NCBI GenBank assembly: GCA_963791595.1
Contig: CAWBTF010000004.1
Coordinates: 67,919-131,918 of the forward strand
Source of the DNA: JAEMQF01 sp963791595
GTDB taxonomy: Bacteria > Pseudomonadota > Gammaproteobacteria > Burkholderiales > Burkholderiaceae_C
Reading direction: 5' to 3'
Length of the DNA stretch: 64,000 nt
Shown here: positions 16,965-26,360 of the stretch, piece by piece
Numbering within the stretch: the first letter of the stretch is position 1
Layout of the letters: each line of letters opens with the position of its first letter
Program-made: the position numbers and the translations under genes
Notes under the pieces: model-generated
What the model saw: the letters and a program-made list of their open reading frames with translations, nothing else
Database searches by the model: none
What the model was told of the DNA's origin: nothing

Positions 16965-16988
16965 CGAGGTGTTGAATTGTTCACCTCG
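16965..16988. promoter_or_regulatory. inverted repeat between ychF and rpoH
   Basis: A seven-base arm CGAGGTG pairs with CACCTCG around an AT-rich ten-base centre (TTGAATTGTT). It lies 94 bases upstream of rpoH and 57 bases past the ychF stop. It could be an operator for rpoH or a weak ychF terminator; no T-run follows. Confidence 0.4.
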
Positions 16989-17044
16989 CTGGCATGGTAA
17001 CGATGTCCAGAAGCAATTGCAGTGAAAGTGTATGCTCACATTCG

Positions 17045-18139
17045 TCACACATTGAACAGGAAGTTGAGCACGTCGCCGTCCTTCACGACGTACTCCTTGC
17101 CTTCGGCGCGCATCTTGCCGGCGTCTTTCGCCCCTTGCTCGCCCTTGTAGGCGATGAAGTCGTCGAACGCAATCGTCTGCGCGCGGATGAAGCCGCGCTC
17201 GAAATCGGTGTGAATCACGCCGGCCGCCTGCGGCGCGGTGTCGCCGACATGGATGGTCCAGGCGCGCACTTCCTTCACGCCGGCGGTGAAGTAGGTCTGC
17301 AAGCCGAGCAGCTTGAACGCGGCGCGGATCAGGCGCGGCAGGCCTGCCTCCGTCTGCCCCATCTCTTGCAGGAACATCATGCGGTCGGCATCAATCATGT
17401 CGGCGAGTTCGGCTTCCGTCTTCGCGCAGATCGCGACCACCGGCGCGCGTTGCGCGTCGGCGTAGGCGCGCAGTTTCTCGAGCAACGGGTTCCCCTCGAA
17501 GCCGCGTTCGTCGACGTTCGCGACAAACATCGCCGGCTTCGCGGTGATCAGGCACAGCGGTTTCAGCACCACCAATTCTTCTTTGCTGAAGGCGATGCCG
17601 CGCACCGGCTTGGCGTCGTCCAGCGCCTTCTGGCACTTCAGCAGCACGTCGACCAGGCGCTGTGCCTCCTTGTCGTTGCCGGCCTTCGCGACCTTGGTAT
17701 AGCGCGCCAACGACTTTTCAACCGTGGCCAGGTCGGCCAGGCACAACTCGGTCTGGATCACTTCGATGTCGGAGATCGGATCCACCTTGCCGGCGACGTG
17801 GATCACGTTCTCGTCTTCGAAGCAGCGCACCACGTTGACGATGGCGTCGGTCTCGCGAATGTGGGCGAGGAACTGGTTGCCCAGGCCTTCGCCCTTGGAC
17901 GCGCCGGCGACGAGCCCGGCGATGTCGACGAATTCGACGATCGCGGGCACGATGCGCTCGGGCTTGACGATCGCGGCGAGCTGCTGCAGCCGCGAATCGG
18001 GCAGCTCGACCACGCCGACGTTCGGCTCGATCGTGCAAAACGGATAGTTCTCAGCCGCGATGCCCGCCTTGGTGAGCGCGTTGAAGAGGGTGGACTTGCC
18101 CACGTTGGGCAGGCCCACGATGCCGCATTTGAGGCTCAT
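17045..18139 (-). CDS. ychF: redox-regulated ATPase YchF (OLA1 family)
   Basis: Universally conserved Obg-related NTPase that binds ribosomes and prefers ATP. The 364-residue protein has the P-loop GLPNVGKST at 9-17 and the G3 motif DIAGLV. In place of the GTP-specific NKxD it has NVDE, the mark of ATP-preferring YchF. The C-terminal TGS domain includes TYFTAGVKEVRAWTI and ends VLNFLFNV. Its ATG overlaps the stop of the upstream EamA gene by four bases. A possible internal promoter lies 67 bases upstream. Confidence 0.97.
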   Translation of the reverse strand: MSLKCGIVGLPNVGKSTLFNALTKAGIAAENYPFCTIEPNVGVVELPDSRLQQLAAIVKPERIVPAIVEFVDIAGLVAGASKGEGLGNQFLAHIRETDAIVNVVRCFEDENVIHVAGKVDPISDIEVIQTELCLADLATVEKSLARYTKVAKAGNDKEAQRLVDVLLKCQKALDDAKPVRGIAFSKEELVVLKPLCLITAKPAMFVANVDERGFEGNPLLEKLRAYADAQRAPVVAICAKTEAELADMIDADRMMFLQEMGQTEAGLPRLIRAAFKLLGLQTYFTAGVKEVRAWTIHVGDTAPQAAGVIHTDFERGFIRAQTIAFDDFIAYKGEQGAKDAGKMRAEGKEYVVKDGDVLNFLFNV

Positions 18140-19125
18140 GAAGGGGGCTTTCGGGGAGACGGAGGGCGGGGGTGGGAAGCGCGAGGAACGGTGGAAGGGT
18201 CGGCGATTTTAGGCGGCGTGCTCGGGCGCAGGATGCACCAGTTGCCCAGCACCGCGAGCAACGCGCCGACGAAGGTGGGCCAGGTGGGCCGAAAGCCTTC
18301 CAGGGTGAGCGACACGCCGAGGGCAAGGATCGGTGTCATCACGCCCACCGTTCCGGCGCGGCCCGGGCCGAGGCGGTTTTGCAGACTCAGGAAACACGCA
18401 AAGGCCAACACCGACCCGGCCAACGACAAATAGGCGAGCGACAGCCACCACGAAAGCGCCGTCGGCACGACCATCGAGCTGCCCAGCAGCAGGCCCGTCA
18501 AGGCGCACGAGATCCCGCCATAGAGCATGCCCAGCCCCATGCCGGGCCACAGGCCGATGCCGCGCACGTGATTGCGGCTGGCGCTCAAGCTGCCCACCGA
18601 CGACAGCACGACAGCCGCTACCGTGAACGCCGCGCCACGCAGCGTCGCGTCGTTGCTTTCGGCGGCAGCCAGCTCAGGCGCGAAAATCAGCGCGACGCCG
18701 CCCAGGCCGAGCGCCGCACCGAGCATGAAACGCCACGACAAGGCGGCACCAAATGCGAGCCGGGCACCGAGGCCGACGATCAGCGGCGATGCCGAGTAGC
18801 CCACGGCGACGAGCCCCGAGGCGACCCACCGCTCGGCGTGGTAGACGCAGAGGTAGGACACGCCATACAGGAACGTTCCCTGCCAGGCGAGCCGAGCGTG
18901 ATCGGCCAGCGCCAAGCGCAGCGGCAAGCGTCGCCACGCACAAGCCAGCAGCACCAAGGCGCCAGCCAGGCCGAAACGCAGCGCCACGGCAACCTCCGGG
19001 GCGGTGGGCCCGAGTTGGTAGGTGATGGCGTGCCAGGTCGTGCTCCAGATGGCCACGCACACGGCGAAAAGTTGCCAGGTTTTCAGGCGATGCATCGGTC
19101 GCGGCGCGACGGCCGCTGAACTCAT
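18136..19125 (-). CDS. EamA/DMT-family transporter
   Basis: A 329-residue inner-membrane protein with about ten hydrophobic helices arranged as two EamA repeats, as in drug/metabolite exporters of the RhaT/YdcZ superfamily. The start of the first repeat, WQLFAVCVAIWSTTWHAITYQLG, and the end of the second, GTVGVMTPILALGVSLTLEGFRPTWPTFVGALLAVLGNWCI, are typical. The substrate cannot be assigned. The last 20 or so residues are Pro/Ser/Arg-rich and coincide with the leader of ychF. It follows the MOSC gene by 20 bases on the same strand. Confidence 0.85.
   Translation of the reverse strand: MSSAAVAPRPMHRLKTWQLFAVCVAIWSTTWHAITYQLGPTAPEVAVALRFGLAGALVLLACAWRRLPLRLALADHARLAWQGTFLYGVSYLCVYHAERWVASGLVAVGYSASPLIVGLGARLAFGAALSWRFMLGAALGLGGVALIFAPELAAAESNDATLRGAAFTVAAVVLSSVGSLSASRNHVRGIGLWPGMGLGMLYGGISCALTGLLLGSSMVVPTALSWWLSLAYLSLAGSVLAFACFLSLQNRLGPGRAGTVGVMTPILALGVSLTLEGFRPTWPTFVGALLAVLGNWCILRPSTPPKIADPSTVPRASHPRPPSPRKPPS
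18206..18211 (-). promoter_or_regulatory. possible internal promoter for ychF
   Basis: TAAAAT on the minus strand lies 67 bases before the ychF start, inside the 3' end of the EamA gene where the protein tail is low-complexity. No clear -35 box was seen. Inference only. Confidence 0.25.
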
Positions 19126-19145
19126 TCAGGACGGATGACTGCTGG

Positions 19146-20003
19146 CTACTCGCCGAAGCGATAGTTGGCGCGGCCGCTGGAACCCGCGGACAAGCGGCGC
19201 TCGATGCCGTCCACGATCACGGCGTTCATGCCGAACGTGAGCGCACCGTCCAACCGTGCGTCGGCGCGGTAGGCGCTGAGAGCGTCGGTCACGGCGTGAC
19301 CCTGCGCGGCGCTGACCGGGTCGACATCGGGAATCGTGCAGCGCCCACAGGGCTTCACCAGCTTGAGCCGAACCGGGCCATCGGGCCCGTCGAGAAGCAT
19401 TTCATCGAGATGGTCTTCGCCGTGGGCGTCCAGGCCAGACAGCACCAGGTTCGGGCGAAAGCGCTGCATCGTCACCGGGTCGTGCCCGGCGGCCGCGAGG
19501 CGCCGGTTCAGCTCGGTCAGCGAGGCGCTCGATGTCACGAGCAGCGGAAAACCATCGGCAAATCCGTTTTCGGCTTGCAGCGCGCCGGTCCATCGCTTGT
19601 CGGACAGGCGCTTCTGCTCCGGGTCGAATCGCACCAGCCGCAGCTTCTTCTGGCCCAGAAAGTCGCTGAACCACTGGGCCGCGAGGTCACCCATGTCGTA
19701 CGCGGCGACCTCGTCGTCCCAGACGCGCACGCGCGTGGGCTGCTCCACGGCGTCGAGCGAAATGTGGAGCTTGAGCATGCCGGGCGCGCGCAGCGCCAGG
19801 TCGCTGCGGCCGAGCGTCGTCTGCACCAGGGCCATGCGCGGCAGGCCGCGCTGCGTCACGAACTCGGCGTGTTCGTCCACGACCATCCAGGCACGGTCGA
19901 ATTCCAGGCCGGTTTCGATCAGCAAGGCTTCGCTGGGTGAAACACCGCCGCAAGACTTGATCGGGTAGACGTGCAGCGACTCGATGCGCACTTCAACGTC
20001 CAT
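19146..20003 (-). CDS. MOSC domain protein (YcbX-like)
   Basis: A 285-residue protein with an N-terminal MOSC beta-barrel (LHVYPIKSCGGVSPSEALLIETGLEFDR, split here as LHVYPIKSCGG and LEFDRAWMVVD) and a C-terminal MOSC domain. The domain includes RFRPNLVLSG and the Cys-bearing KPCGRCTIPDVDP. YcbX-type proteins use molybdenum cofactor to detoxify N-hydroxylated bases. The start at 20003 (MDVEVRIESL) is chosen because the frame upstream overlaps the asmA 3' end. It is 17 bases after asmA on the same strand. Confidence 0.88.
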   Translation of the reverse strand: MDVEVRIESLHVYPIKSCGGVSPSEALLIETGLEFDRAWMVVDEHAEFVTQRGLPRMALVQTTLGRSDLALRAPGMLKLHISLDAVEQPTRVRVWDDEVAAYDMGDLAAQWFSDFLGQKKLRLVRFDPEQKRLSDKRWTGALQAENGFADGFPLLVTSSASLTELNRRLAAAGHDPVTMQRFRPNLVLSGLDAHGEDHLDEMLLDGPDGPVRLKLVKPCGRCTIPDVDPVSAAQGHAVTDALSAYRADARLDGALTFGMNAVIVDGIERRLSAGSSGRANYRFGE

Positions 20004-20020
20004 GCCTTGCGTCGCGGAGA

Positions 20021-22456
20021 TCACTTGAACAGACCCTTGAGCTTGTCTTTCAGTTTGTCTTGCGCCTTGTCTTTCAGTTGCTGCGCCGACGCGGGCGCCG
20101 ACGCCGCGCCTGCGGGCAGGCCGAGCTTGCCTGCGAGCTTGTCCTTCAACTGGTTCTTCATCGCACCCACGGCCACCGCCGACCACTGGACGCTCCAGTC
20201 GACAGCGTCCAGCGGGCCGGTGAGCCTGACCGGAATCGTCAGGCCGCGCAGCGCGGCGAGGTCGGAGCCGTCTTGGCCCTTCGACGTGTCGGTCACGGTC
20301 GCGCGGGCCGTGTAGTCGATCCGGCTCTTGCCCACGTCGACCCAGCCTTCACCGCCGACACGGATGTAGGGACTTTTCATATCGAGGTCATTGCTGCGTG
20401 CGACGCCGGAGGCGATCTGGAAGCTCGCGCTCATTTCGCTGAAGTCGGTCTTTTCGGTCTGGGTCGCGCGCTGCGCAACGTCCTTGTTGGTGGACAGCGC
20501 GGCCTTCGCCTGGCGCAGGCTCTTGGCGATATTGAAGCCTTTCAGTGCCCCATCGCGCAACTGCACCGAGGCGCTGCCCTTGAGCTGCGATTTCATTTCC
20601 GACACGTTGCGACCGGCGGTGTCGAGGTCGGCGATGACGCGACCTTTGCCTTCGAGCAGATCTTTGCCGGCCACGTCCTTCAACAGCGCGTTCACGTCGA
20701 CGCCGGCGGCATTCGCCTTGACGGTGACGCGGTTCGAGCGCGAGTCGGCGAGCGCGGTCGCGTCGATCGCGCCACCCCAGGTCTTGCCTTGCAGCGCGCC
20801 GATGCGCAGCACGCCGGCGTCGAGTGTGGCGTCGAGCACGAGGTCGGCAACGCGGAACTGGCGCGCCGCCACGCTTGCCGCGCGCAGCGAGAACACACCG
20901 TTCAGGCTGCGCAATGCCGACAGGTCGATCGGCTCATCGGCCGCGCTCGGTGCAGCGCCGCCGCTGGCAGGCGCCGGCGAGGCGGCCGGCGGAAGGATGC
21001 TGTTCAGATCGAGCGCTTCGAAGCGCGCGTTCGCCTTGACGTTGGGAACGGTGCCGCCGAGTTGCGCGCTGCCGTCCATGCGGAACGGGCTGGCGTTGAT
21101 CTGGCCGGTCAGGTTCCAGCGCGCGTTTTGCGCCGAGGCACCTGCCGAGCCCTGCAGGCCCAGCGTCACAGGTTTCAGCGCGGGGTCGGCAAGCTTGACT
21201 TCGAGACCCAGCTTGTCGATCGACAGGGCCTGCTTGTCGGTCTGGATTCCGAAGTCGGCACGCAGGGTCGCGTCGACCTTGCGCTGCGGTGCATGGCTGC
21301 TGATCCGCGCTTCGAAACCGGGAATGCGCAGATTGTCGAAGTTGCCCGCTGGTGCGGCGCTCGAGAATTGCGCCTCGATCGGCGTGTCGCCGGCGAGGCT
21401 GAGCTTGCCGGTGAGGCCACTGCCTTTGAGCGTGGTACCGCTCACGTCGAGCTCGGGCCAGTCCAGCTCGGCCGCCATCGGCTTGCCGGCGGATGTGCCC
21501 ACCAGGCGCAGCTTCAGCTGCTTCACGGCGATCTTCTTGGCCGCCGGGTCGTGGCTGAACTGGGCGATGTCGATGCGGCTGTCGGCGAGCTTGGTCGTTC
21601 CGGCCGTTGCGCTGATCCGCAGGCCCAAGGCCTTGGCTTCGATCGCGCCCTTGGCCGCGTCAAACGCGAGGGCGCCTTTCACCGTCGCGTCGATACCGCT
21701 CGCGCCGGGCGCGTCGCCCTTGAAGCCGAGGTCCATATCGGCCACGCTCACCGAGCCGGTTTCCAGATCCGGCGTGACCGCGCAAGAGCCGCGCAGCTCG
21801 CCTTTCAGCGAAGGCGTCTTCAGCCCGAACTGCACGTTCATCTTCACGGGAGTGGCGACGCGGCTCGCGATTCGCCCGGTGCTGAACTCCTTGAGCAGCA
21901 CTTCGCCGTCGATGCCGGCGAGGTCGTCCTTGATGCGCGCGCGCACGTCGGCCAGCCGAATGCCCTGGACGTCCACGGCGATGGCTGGTGAAGGCGCTTG
22001 CGAGGGCGCCTGCGAAGGCTGGGCGGGCGCGCTCGGCTGCGCAGCGGCCGCGGGGCCGGGCTGCACCAGATCGTCGATGTTGCGCTTGCCCTTGGCATCG
22101 CGCAGCATCACGACGCGTACGCCGCGCGCCTGCACCCGGTCCACCGCGACACGGCCGCGCAGCAGCGGCAGCACGTCCACTGCCAGGTCGGCCTCTTCCA
22201 GCGCCGCGAATTCGTCGGCCTTGCCCGCTTCGCTCAAGCTGATGCGAGACAGCCGAACCTCCAATCGCGGAAACAGGCCAAGTTTGATCGGCCCTTCGAT
22301 CGCCAGCGTGCGATTGTGGTTCGTCTTCATCCAGTCGATCGCCAGGCTCTTGTACTGGTCGGGGTTGAACGTCGCCACCAGCCAGATGGCGAGTGCGGCG
22401 AGCACGGCCACCAGTGCGGCCAGGGCGATCAGGGTGCGGCGGATCCAGAGCGACAT
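20021..22456 (-). CDS. AsmA family protein
   Basis: An 811-residue protein with an N-terminal membrane helix (LIALAALVAVLAALAIWLVATF) and the AsmA start FNPDQYKSLAIDWMKTNHNRTL, broken across two lines of the fold. A long repeating beta-rich periplasmic part follows, and a C-terminal AsmA_2 region with LDLNSILP and SMSASFQIASGVARSNDLDM-type residues. AsmA-like proteins are thought to move or bridge phospholipids between inner and outer membrane. A Pro/Ala/Ser/Gln-rich linker lies near residues 130-160, and the tail is Lys/Leu-rich. It heads the minus-strand unit with MOSC, EamA and ychF. Confidence 0.9.
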   Translation of the reverse strand: MSLWIRRTLIALAALVAVLAALAIWLVATFNPDQYKSLAIDWMKTNHNRTLAIEGPIKLGLFPRLEVRLSRISLSEAGKADEFAALEEADLAVDVLPLLRGRVAVDRVQARGVRVVMLRDAKGKRNIDDLVQPGPAAAAQPSAPAQPSQAPSQAPSPAIAVDVQGIRLADVRARIKDDLAGIDGEVLLKEFSTGRIASRVATPVKMNVQFGLKTPSLKGELRGSCAVTPDLETGSVSVADMDLGFKGDAPGASGIDATVKGALAFDAAKGAIEAKALGLRISATAGTTKLADSRIDIAQFSHDPAAKKIAVKQLKLRLVGTSAGKPMAAELDWPELDVSGTTLKGSGLTGKLSLAGDTPIEAQFSSAAPAGNFDNLRIPGFEARISSHAPQRKVDATLRADFGIQTDKQALSIDKLGLEVKLADPALKPVTLGLQGSAGASAQNARWNLTGQINASPFRMDGSAQLGGTVPNVKANARFEALDLNSILPPAASPAPASGGAAPSAADEPIDLSALRSLNGVFSLRAASVAARQFRVADLVLDATLDAGVLRIGALQGKTWGGAIDATALADSRSNRVTVKANAAGVDVNALLKDVAGKDLLEGKGRVIADLDTAGRNVSEMKSQLKGSASVQLRDGALKGFNIAKSLRQAKAALSTNKDVAQRATQTEKTDFSEMSASFQIASGVARSNDLDMKSPYIRVGGEGWVDVGKSRIDYTARATVTDTSKGQDGSDLAALRGLTIPVRLTGPLDAVDWSVQWSAVAVGAMKNQLKDKLAGKLGLPAGAASAPASAQQLKDKAQDKLKDKLKGLFK

Positions 22457-22554
22457 CGTGAAATAGAGGTGCGAATTCGGCGAATGCGGATTGTGCCTGT
22501 GCCGATGGGGCGCTTGCGCTCCAGCAAATGTGGCTTTGCCACTTTGCTTGAACC

Positions 22555-22608
22555 CCCACGGGGGGCGGGCCGGGCTGGCCCGGCCCTGGGGGCGCTCAGC
22601 AGCGCTCC
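22555..22608. repeat. GC-rich palindromic intergenic repeat
   Basis: The interval between asmA and the ubiH-like gene contains nested palindromes: CCCCACGGGGGG, then GGGCCGGGCTGGCCCGGCCC, then GGCGCTCAGCAGCGCTCC. It resembles the junction repeats at 9270 and 48526 in composition and in the GGCGCTC motif but is not an obvious full copy. A TACAAT follows at 22610-22615. Confidence 0.45.
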
Positions 22609-22623
22609 TTACAATGAATCACG

Positions 22624-23762
22624 ATGCAAAACGTGGATGTGCTGGTTCGGGGCGCGGGTGCGGTGGGCCAATGCCTGGCGCTGGCACTGGCGCGCGATGG
22701 GTTGCGCGTCGCGTTGTGCGATGAGACCACGGCTGCCAAGCCGGGTGACGATGTTCGTGCGTATGCCCTGAACGCCGCCAGCGCCGAGCTGCTGCGCGCG
22801 CTCAAAGTCTGGCAGGCGCTGCCGGCCAGTGCAGTGACCGCCGTGCACGAGATGCGGGTGCACGGTGACGCGCCGGGCGCCAGCCTCGAGTTCAGCGCCT
22901 GGCAGCAGCATGTCGACGCTCTCGCGTGGATCGTCGACGCGCAGGCCTTGCACGAACAATTGGAAGCCGCGCTGCGCTTCTCGCCGCAGGTGCTGCGCAT
23001 GGCGCACGGCGTGCAATGCACCGCTCACGGCACTCGACGTGCAAGCCCCGTTGACCGCGCTGTGCGAAGGCAAGAATTCGGCCACGCGCGCTGCTTTCGG
23101 CGTTTGCGTGGAGCGCAGCGATTTTGGGCAGAAGGCCATCGCGGCACGCTTGACGGCGTCGCGCGACCATCAGAACGTCGCGCGCCAATGGTTCCGCAGC
23201 CCCGACGTGCTGGCCTTGTTGCCGCTCGACGCGCCGCAAGCATCAATGAGCTACGCGCTGGTCTGGTCGTGCCCGACAGCGCGCGCCGACGAGTTGCTGC
23301 GCTTGGGCGAGCGCGAATTCGAACTCGAACTGATGCAGGCCAGCGGCGCTGCGGTGGGCGAGCTGCAACTGTGCTCGCCGCGCATGGCATGGCCCCTGGT
23401 GCAGATGAGCGCTCAGCCCTGGTGCGGGCCCGGCTGGGTGCTGCTCGGCGACGCCGCGCACGTGGTGCACCCGCTGGCAGGGCAGGGCTTGAATCTGGGC
23501 CTGGCGGACGTGGCGGCGCTGAGCCAGCGTGCTCGCGCAGCGCGAACCCTGGCGCGAACTGGGCGACGAGCGCTTGCTGCGCCGCTATGCGCGCAACCGC
23601 GCCGCGCCAACCTGGGCGATGCGCCAGCTCACCGGCGGCCTGCTGCAATTGTTTTCACACCCCGCGCCGGCGGTGCGGGAACTTCGCAACCGCGGTTTGA
23701 CTCTGGTGAATCACTTGCCCCCCCTTAAGCGCTGGCTCAACGCACGCGCCACCCACTCCTGA
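22624..23762 (+). CDS. UbiH/UbiF-type FAD monooxygenase, frameshifted
   Basis: Flavin hydroxylase of ubiquinone synthesis, or a close relative, reconstructed over three frames. The first frame gives the FAD-binding start VDVLVRGAGAVGQCLALALARDG and VRAYALNAASAELL. The second, from about 23035, gives the middle and the second FAD motif WVLLGDAAHVVHPLAGQGLNLGLADV. The third, from about 23527, gives LAQREPWRELGDERLLRRYAR and the end. Both breaks fit one extra base each, about 500 bases apart. The reconstructed length of about 378 residues is normal for the family. TACAAT lies 8 bases before the ATG. Which ring position it hydroxylates is not decidable here. Confidence 0.85.
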
Positions 23763-23771
23763 AAGGCCGCC

Positions 23772-24512
23772 ATGCGCGCAACCCGCTCGATCTTTCCCAG
23801 CGCCATCGTGGTGCTGATGGCCACGTTGCTGTCGGCGCAGCCCGCCTTCGCCGACGAAGCGGCGATTCGCAAGAACATCGCCGAGCGCCTGCCCGACTTT
23901 CCGAAGATCGACGAGGTGAGCAAGTCGCCGATTCCCGGCATCTTCGAGCTGCGCGTGGGCAGCGAGATCTTCTACAGCGACGAATTCGGCCATCACCTGA
24001 TCGACGGCCAGATGATCGACACGCGCACGCGCAACAACCTCACCGAGGCGCGGCTGAACAAAATCAACGCGATCGACTTCGCGGCCTTGCCGTTGAAAGA
24101 CGCGCTGGTGTGGAAGGCCGGCAGCGGCGCGCGCAAGATGGTCGTGTTCGCGGACCCGAACTGCGGCTACTGCAAGAGGTTCGAGCGCGATTTGCAGAAG
24201 GTCAAGGACGTGACGGTCTACACCTTCCTGCTGCCCATCCTCGGCGGAGACTCGCCCGAGAAGTCGCGCAACATCTGGTGCGCGAAAGACAACACGCTGG
24301 CGTGGCGCAACTGGATGCTCGACGGCGTGACGCCCGCGCGCACGATGGGCGAGTGCGACGCCAGCGCGATCGAGCGCAACACGGCACTGGCGCGCAAGCA
24401 CCGCGTCAACGGCACGCCGGCGATCGTGTTCGAAGACGGCAAGCGCGTTCCCGGCGCGATGAGCACCGAGCAGATCGAGAAGCAGCTGGTCGCGAGCCGC
24501 GGCGCAAAGTAA
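23772..24512 (+). CDS. dsbC: thiol:disulfide interchange protein DsbC
   Basis: Periplasmic disulfide isomerase. The 246-residue precursor has a signal peptide ending near AQPAFA (residue 27), an N-terminal dimerisation domain with PGIFELRVGSEIFYSDE, and a thioredoxin domain with the active site CGYC at 131-134. The C-terminal VNGTPAIVFEDGKRVPG carries the cis-proline, and a second Cys pair (WCAKDN and GEC) is present as in DsbC. It follows the ubiH-like gene by 9 bases. Confidence 0.95.
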   Translation: MRATRSIFPSAIVVLMATLLSAQPAFADEAAIRKNIAERLPDFPKIDEVSKSPIPGIFELRVGSEIFYSDEFGHHLIDGQMIDTRTRNNLTEARLNKINAIDFAALPLKDALVWKAGSGARKMVVFADPNCGYCKRFERDLQKVKDVTVYTFLLPILGGDSPEKSRNIWCAKDNTLAWRNWMLDGVTPARTMGECDASAIERNTALARKHRVNGTPAIVFEDGKRVPGAMSTEQIEKQLVASRGAK

Positions 24513-24569
24513 GGGCGAAGAACGCAAATCGCACATCGCAAATCCCAATTCGTGCGCGCCGATGCCTTC

Positions 24570-26360
24570 ATGATCACCCACAGCATCGGCGTCGAAGACC
24601 CCAACGCGCACCTGTTCCGAGTCACCCTCACCGTGCCGCGGCCCGCCGCGCGGCAGGTGCTGAGCCTGCCGGTGTGGATTCCCGGCAGCTACCTGGTGCG
24701 CGAATTCGCGCGCCATCTGTCGGCGATGCAAGCGAGCCAGGGGCGGCGCCGCATCACACTGGAGCAGATCGACAAGCAAAGCTGGGTCGCCGCGTGCGAA
24801 GGCACCGCGGCCCTGAGTGTCAGCTACCTCGTCTACGCCTTCGACACCTCGGTGCGCGCGGCCTACCTCGACGCGAACCGCGGTTTTTTCAACGGCACCA
24901 GCGTGTTCCTGCGCGCCGAAGGCTTTGAAGCGCAGCCGCAGCGCATGCTGCTGCGCAAGCTCCCACGCCAGTGGCAAGTGGCGACGACGTTGCCGCCGCT
25001 CGACATCGATGCCGCCGGCAAGGGCAGCTATGAAGCGGCCGACTATGACGAGCTCGTCGATCACCCGGTCGAGCTCGGCCAGTTCTGGCGCGGCCGCTTC
25101 ACCGCGTGCGGCGTCGCGCACGAGTTCGTGGTCGCCGGCGCCTTGCCCGATTTTGACGGCGCGCGCCTGCTCGCCGACACGCAGCGCGTGTGCGAAGCCG
25201 AGATCGCGCTGTGGCATCGGCCCGCCACGCCGCGCGCGCGCATCGACGCCAAGGCATTGCCGTTTCGGCGCTACCTGTTCATGCTCAACGCCGCCGACGA
25301 CGGCCACGGCGGCCTGGAGCACCGCTCCAGCACGGCGCTGATCGCGCCGCGGCGCAACCTGCCGCGGCGCGGCGAGGGCGCGAGCACCGATGGCTATGTG
25401 AGCCTGCTCGGCCTCATCGCCCACGAATACTTCCACGCCTGGAATGTGAAGCGCCTGCGGCCCGCGGAATTCGCGAGCTTCGACTATTCGCGCGAGAACT
25501 ACACCGAGCTGCTGTGGTTCTTCGAAGGCTTCACGTCTTACTACGACGATCTGTTCCTGGTGCGCTGCGGGCTCATCGACACGAACCGCTACCTGGCCTT
25601 GCTCGCAAAGACTGTCAGCAACGTGCTCACCACGCCCGGGCGCAAAGTGCAAAGCGTGGCTCAGTCGAGCTTCGACGCGTGGGTCAAGTACTACCGAGGC
25701 GACGAGAACACGCCGAACGCGACGATCAGCTACTACGCCAAGGGTTCGCTGGTGGCGCTGGCGCTCGACTTGACGCTGCGCGCGGCGGGCGAGGGCGGGC
25801 GAACCCAGCGCAAGGCGACGCTCGACGACGTGATGCGGCGCCTGTGGCAGGTGAGCGATGGCGGCCCGATCTCTCGTACCGATATTGCCGCGGCGTTGCG
25901 CAGCGTGGGTGGGCGTTCGTTCGACAAGGAACTGGCCGCCTGGGTCGACGGCGTTCGCGACCTGCCGTTGCAGGACTTGCTGGCGCGTTTCGGCATCGAT
26001 TGGCAGGCCCAGGCCACGACTCTCGCGCAGCGCCTGGGAGTGCGGGTCAATGAAAGCGCGTTGACAGGCATCAAGGTGACGCATGTGCTGCGCGGCGGCG
26101 CGGCCGAGCAGGCGGGGCTCGCCGCGGGCGACGAAGTCATCGCGCTGAACGGCTGGCGCCTGCGCCGGCTCGACGACGCCTTGCGCCTGTGGGATGCGGG
26201 CGGCTCGGCGGCACTGCTGGTGGCGCGCGACCAGCGCATCGTGACGCTGACGCTGAAGCAGCCGAAGGTCCAAACCGAAACGACCTCGGTTACCCTCAGC
26301 GCCGCGGCGAACCCGCCCAAGGACGCACTTGCGCTGCGCCAGGCATGGCTGAGCGGCTGA
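24570..26360 (+). CDS. M61 family metallopeptidase with PDZ domain
   Basis: A peptidase of the glycyl aminopeptidase (M61) type, about 596 residues. The N-terminal beta domain includes PVWIPGSYLVREFARHLS. The zinc motif HEYFH lies near residues 285-289, followed by the third ligand Glu in FFEGFTSYYDD about 34 residues on. A C-terminal PDZ domain follows (GAAEQAGLAAGDEVIALNG). The ATG at 24570 (MITHSIGVEDPNAHLF) fits homologues; a GTG at 24552 would add six residues. No signal peptide is seen. The next gene starts inside its 3' end. Confidence 0.9.
   Translation: MITHSIGVEDPNAHLFRVTLTVPRPAARQVLSLPVWIPGSYLVREFARHLSAMQASQGRRRITLEQIDKQSWVAACEGTAALSVSYLVYAFDTSVRAAYLDANRGFFNGTSVFLRAEGFEAQPQRMLLRKLPRQWQVATTLPPLDIDAAGKGSYEAADYDELVDHPVELGQFWRGRFTACGVAHEFVVAGALPDFDGARLLADTQRVCEAEIALWHRPATPRARIDAKALPFRRYLFMLNAADDGHGGLEHRSSTALIAPRRNLPRRGEGASTDGYVSLLGLIAHEYFHAWNVKRLRPAEFASFDYSRENYTELLWFFEGFTSYYDDLFLVRCGLIDTNRYLALLAKTVSNVLTTPGRKVQSVAQSSFDAWVKYYRGDENTPNATISYYAKGSLVALALDLTLRAAGEGGRTQRKATLDDVMRRLWQVSDGGPISRTDIAAALRSVGGRSFDKELAAWVDGVRDLPLQDLLARFGIDWQAQATTLAQRLGVRVNESALTGIKVTHVLRGGAAEQAGLAAGDEVIALNGWRLRRLDDALRLWDAGGSAALLVARDQRIVTLTLKQPKVQTETTSVTLSAAANPPKDALALRQAWLSG

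Noticed and set aside
20060..22466. Long plus-strand open frames opposite asmA
   Set aside because: Shadow frames of a GC-rich gene; composition is Arg/Ala-rich without domains, whereas the minus strand gives a clear AsmA protein.
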